From positions 1 to 55,390 of the forward strand of contig JAJFLC010000014.1 of NCBI GenBank assembly GCA_021772895.1: a DNA stretch of 55,390 nucleotides, read 5' to 3'. Below are positions 52,469 through 55,390 of this stretch, piece by piece (the first letter of the stretch is position 1; the number at the start of each line of letters is the position of its first letter). Source of the stretch: Mariprofundaceae bacterium (lineage in GTDB: Bacteria; Pseudomonadota; Zetaproteobacteria; Mariprofundales; Mariprofundaceae). A program made the position numbers and the translations under genes. The notes beneath the pieces were generated by a model. The model saw only the letters and a list, made by a program, of their open reading frames with translations. It ran no database searches and had not been told where the DNA came from.

Positions 52469-52569
52469 TCAGCACTCCGCTAAAAGTTGATCCAGCATAG
52501 ATTCAGCCTGCATAGCGTAGCCGCCGCCAAAAAGATTGGCGTGATTGAGGATGTGATAGAGATTATAAA
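52469..52569 (-). repeat. Direct repeat, right copy (3' end of the kinase gene)
   Basis: Same-orientation partner of 29768-29868, roughly 80% identical by eye. The most similar stretch encodes NLYHILNHANLF. The two copies bracket about 22.6 kb. Confidence 0.8.
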
Positions 52570-53389
52570 GAGTTTTACGGACGGTATAACCAGCATCCAG
52601 CGGCCATGTTTCATGATAGGCATCATAAAAAGTAGTTGAAAAACCACCAAACAGACCCGTCATAGCAAGATCGGCCTCCCGATCACCGTAATAGACTGCC
52701 GGATCAAATATCACCGGGTTACCTGCATCATCAACACTTTGATTTCCACCCCACAAATCTCCGTGCATGAGAGATGGGATAGGTGTGTATGAAATGAAAA
52801 ACTTCTCCAGATCAGCCATTAAGTGCTCACCCTTGCTTTGTAACGAACCTTTAAAGCCATTTTCGGCTGCAAGTTTGAGTTGGAAACCAAGCCTGTGTTG
52901 GCGATAAAATTCAATCCAGTTATCACGCCATCTATTGATTTGAGGCGTAGAGCCAATGGTATTATTTCGATGCCAGCCAAAATATTTAGTAGTAAATCGA
53001 TGCATCCGGGCAAACTGATGGCCAAATGTTTCCTGTGTTTGGGGATTAGCTTTGCCGAAGGCGATATATTCCGTGACAATCCATGCATAACCTTGCCCTG
53101 CACCGACACATACGGGCTCCGGCACACGAATCGCATTCGCCTTGCGAAGCTCTTGCAAACCTTCGGCTTCAGCTTCAAACATCGAAAGCTGATTTTCCTG
53201 ATGAAGTTTGATAAAAAAAGAGTCGCCCTGTTCGGTTTCAACACAGAAAGCGGAATTAATACTGCCCCCGCTCAATGGGCGTTTATGTGTGATTTTATTG
53301 CCGACACCCGTGGCTGTTACCAGCGAGTCTGAAATCTCCTGCCATGCACCTTCCTTGCCGACTGATTCAGGCGTGTTTTGAAAGAACAT
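52469..53389 (-). CDS. Fructosamine kinase family protein
   Basis: 306 residues, a protein-kinase-like fold enzyme that phosphorylates ketosamines for deglycation. Visible: LSGGSINSAF (glycine-rich loop, 39-48), Lys61 in FFIKLH, the catalytic HGDLWGGN at 209-216 with Asp211, and the metal-binding FDP with Asp229. The start overlaps the upstream DUF2062 gene by 23 bp. Its last ~100 bp (52469-52569) match the fragment at 29768-29868 and may have been supplied by the inserted element. Confidence 0.92.
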   Translation of the reverse strand: MFFQNTPESVGKEGAWQEISDSLVTATGVGNKITHKRPLSGGSINSAFCVETEQGDSFFIKLHQENQLSMFEAEAEGLQELRKANAIRVPEPVCVGAGQGYAWIVTEYIAFGKANPQTQETFGHQFARMHRFTTKYFGWHRNNTIGSTPQINRWRDNWIEFYRQHRLGFQLKLAAENGFKGSLQSKGEHLMADLEKFFISYTPIPSLMHGDLWGGNQSVDDAGNPVIFDPAVYYGDREADLAMTGLFGGFSTTFYDAYHETWPLDAGYTVRKTLYNLYHILNHANLFGGGYAMQAESMLDQLLAEC

Positions 53390-53888
53390 GACGCTTTCGC
53401 CATTTGCGCAATACCATTAAGCGCCATACAAACTGAATCATAAGGTAACTTAATAGCGCTGAGCATGTGCCAATGATGAAACAGCCAAGTAAAAAAGGCT
53501 GCCAGGCTGCCGACATGCCATGCAGCAACCACTCGACTGAAAGTTCAGGCTCAAACCCGCTTTCACTTTTGCCAACCACCATGCTACCCAGCAAATATGC
53601 CCCATAAAAGAATGGCGGAATCGTAAAAGGGTTGGTGATCCAGACCAATGTTGCAGCGATCGGAATATTGGCATGAAAAAGAATCGCCCCACCCACAGCC
53701 AAAACCATCTGGAATGGTAAAGGTACCCATGCAAAAAACAGGCCCACCGCAAATGCTTTGGCCACCGAATGGCGGTTCAAATGCCAAAGTGCAGGATTAT
53801 GCAACAACTTACCAAAACATTTTAAACACTTGTGTTCCCGAATCTTTTTATGATCCGGCATGAGTTTTTTAAGTAGCTTTTTTGGCAT
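53367..53888 (-). CDS. DUF2062 membrane protein
   Basis: 173 residues with about three membrane helices (FAVGLFFAWVPLPFQMVLAVGGAILF; FYGAYLLGSMVVG; FLLGCFIIGTCSALLSYLMIQF in pieces) and the DUF2062 signature NIPIAATLVWITNPFTIPP near 80-98. N- and C-termini are strongly basic. The function of the family is not settled. It starts 9 bp after the metG stop and its end overlaps the kinase start, so metG, this gene and the kinase form one transcript. Confidence 0.9.
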   Translation of the reverse strand: MPKKLLKKLMPDHKKIREHKCLKCFGKLLHNPALWHLNRHSVAKAFAVGLFFAWVPLPFQMVLAVGGAILFHANIPIAATLVWITNPFTIPPFFYGAYLLGSMVVGKSESGFEPELSVEWLLHGMSAAWQPFLLGCFIIGTCSALLSYLMIQFVWRLMVLRKWRKRHVLSKHA

Positions 53889-53897
53889 GTTTTTAGT

Positions 53898-55390
53898 TTA
53901 GTCCATTCGCGGAAAAACAGGTTCAGGTTTACGGCATGGGTGTCCTGCTTTTAATAGTCCCCAGCCACCAAGATCATGGAACATCAATTCAGAGGCATTC
54001 ACATCTGCCGACATGATTTGTGCAAGCATGGCTTCTACTTTTACAGGCATGAATGGTGCCAGTTGCAATGCAACCAGTCGCAGTGTTTCCACCAAATGAT
54101 AAAGCACTGTATTCAGACGTGCTGTATCCCCTGCTTTCGCCAACGCCCATGGGGCATTATCTTCTACATAGCGATTTCCATGACGTACAACCAAAGAGAT
54201 TCTCTCCAGTGTCAAATGAAATGCCTGACGATTCAACAATGCATCAACATCCCGTTGCATGCCTTCAACATCGGCAATCAACGCTCTATCGCAAGCCTCT
54301 TCTTCACCCGGTTCACCCAGCACACCGTCATTGTATTTATTCAACATCGCCAGACTTCGGTTTAGCAGATTGCCAATATCATTGGCAAGCTCACTGTTAT
54401 AACGAAGTTTCAGCGCATCGAAGGAAAAATCACCATCTTGTCCGAATGGCACCTCACGCAACAGAAAGTAGCGAATCACATCGGCATCATAATCAGCCAG
54501 AAGATCTGCCGGGCGCAACGCATTACCCAGTGATTTACTCATTTTCTCACCTTCAACCGTCCACCAGCCATGGGCAAAAATACGCTTGGGCAAGGGGAGA
54601 TCAGCAGCCATCAACATCGCAGGCCAGTAGATAGCATGAAAACGCAGAATATCTTTACCAATCAGATGCACGTCGGCAGGCCAATGTTTAGGAGTTTCCT
54701 GATCCGGGAAACCCAGCGCACTCAGATAGTTAGTCAGCGCATCAATCCAGACATAAATCACATGATCTTCATCACCCGGCACAGGCACACCCCATGAGAA
54801 TGTCGTTCGGGATACAGACAGATCATGCAGACCTGATTCAATGAACCGAAGCACCTCATTTTTACGTGATTCAGGGGCAATAAAGTCCGGGTTGGCCTTG
54901 ATATATTCAATCAGACGATCCTGAAAACCGCTCAGACGGAAAAAGTAGGACTCCTCCTGCACCTTTTCCACAGTACGTTTGCAATCAGGACATGTTTTGG
55001 ATTCCCAACATTCAGCCTCTTTAAGCTGTGTCTCTTTCCAATAGGTTTCACATGGCACACAATACCAGTCTTCATAAAAACCTTTATAAATCGCGCCAGC
55101 ATTTTCAAGTCTGCGCCACATCGCCTGTGCAGCTTTTTTATGGCGTTCGGAACTGGTGCGGATAAAATCATCGTTGCTAATCTCAAGCTGTGGCCAGAGG
55201 CTTTCATAACGCGCCACAACCGTATCGGCCAGTTCAATCGGCTCAATGCCACGTGTTTCGGCAGCCTGTTGAACCTTCTGCCCATGTTCATCCACGCCCG
55301 TCAGGAAAAAGGTATCAAAGCTCGACATACGCTTATGTCTCGCCAATACATCCGCAGCGATGGTGGTGTAAATATGGCCCAGATGCGGCT
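53898..55390 (-). CDS. metG: Methionyl-tRNA synthetase (N-terminus beyond right edge)
   Basis: About 498 codons visible; the frame is open to the right edge, and only the first residues are missing because the HIGH motif (PHLGHIYTT) is the first thing seen. Other marks: TGVDEHGQK, the zinc knuckle CVPC...CPDC in the connective insert, WIDALTNYLS, and EKMSKSLGN. It ends soon after the anticodon-binding helices, so it is the short form without a C-terminal tRNA-binding (Trbp111-like) domain. It charges tRNA-Met and initiator tRNA. Confidence 0.96.
   Translation of the reverse strand, partial: PHLGHIYTTIAADVLARHKRMSSFDTFFLTGVDEHGQKVQQAAETRGIEPIELADTVVARYESLWPQLEISNDDFIRTSSERHKKAAQAMWRRLENAGAIYKGFYEDWYCVPCETYWKETQLKEAECWESKTCPDCKRTVEKVQEESYFFRLSGFQDRLIEYIKANPDFIAPESRKNEVLRFIESGLHDLSVSRTTFSWGVPVPGDEDHVIYVWIDALTNYLSALGFPDQETPKHWPADVHLIGKDILRFHAIYWPAMLMAADLPLPKRIFAHGWWTVEGEKMSKSLGNALRPADLLADYDADVIRYFLLREVPFGQDGDFSFDALKLRYNSELANDIGNLLNRSLAMLNKYNDGVLGEPGEEEACDRALIADVEGMQRDVDALLNRQAFHLTLERISLVVRHGNRYVEDNAPWALAKAGDTARLNTVLYHLVETLRLVALQLAPFMPVKVEAMLAQIMSADVNASELMFHDLGGWGLLKAGHPCRKPEPVFPRMD

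Overview
The window reads as part of a Gram-negative proteobacterial chromosome: it has LolA, FadL/OmpP1, lipoproteins, DsbA/DsbB, an AddAB-type recombinase pair and RNase J together. A zetaproteobacterial (Mariprofundus-like) origin is my guess from this mixture; nothing here proves it. Coding density is high and most genes sit in same-strand, overlapping operons. I saw no tRNA, rRNA or CRISPR array.

Layout. (1) 1-3025, minus: N-terminal ~1,000 codons of a secreted RHS/YD-repeat protein that runs off the left edge. (2) 3211-7164, plus: trmB, a DUF4438 gene, a periplasmic retropepsin-like protease, a Nit-type amidohydrolase, a DUF1841 gene and a small membrane protein, in one operon; then a 49-residue zinc-ribbon gene on the minus strand. 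(3) 7422-13369: an AddB-like nuclease with iron-sulfur cysteines and the AddA helicase-nuclease. (4) 13377-14785, minus: two single-receiver response regulators and a HIT protein. (5) 14844-17615: ribE-ribBA-ribH-nusB, translationally coupled. (6) 17838-19292: dsbA/dsbB and a decayed REP-associated transposase with matching inverted ends. (7) 27488 down to 19495: pyrE, RNase J, ftsK, lolA, fadL-like, rarA and crcB, one long minus operon; a HAD phosphatase diverges from it with an apparently leaderless start. (8) serC at 28541-29623.

(9) About 29.77-52.57 kb looks like an old insertion. The last ~100 bp of the fructosamine-kinase-family gene (intact at 52469-53389) recur in the same orientation, at roughly 80% identity, at 29768-29868 beside serC. 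Between the copies lie a duplicated-cupin lipoprotein, an AraC regulator with an operator-like dyad, a wrecked multicopper oxidase, a LuxR-type regulator and a 19-kb, 12-gene minus-strand operon (33131-52209). That operon is the most unusual part of the window. It encodes at least four, probably five, large related beta-rich proteins without signal peptides, a papain-like and a trypsin-like peptidase, an amidase_3-like protein, a lipoprotein with an odd N-terminus, a helical partner, and an enzyme resembling ABBA-fold aromatic prenyltransferases. I recognise no described system with this set.

(10) 52469-55390, minus: metG (cut by the right edge), a DUF2062 membrane protein and the fructosamine-kinase-family gene. 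The simplest ancestral order is metG-DUF2062-kinase-serC, split by the insertion.
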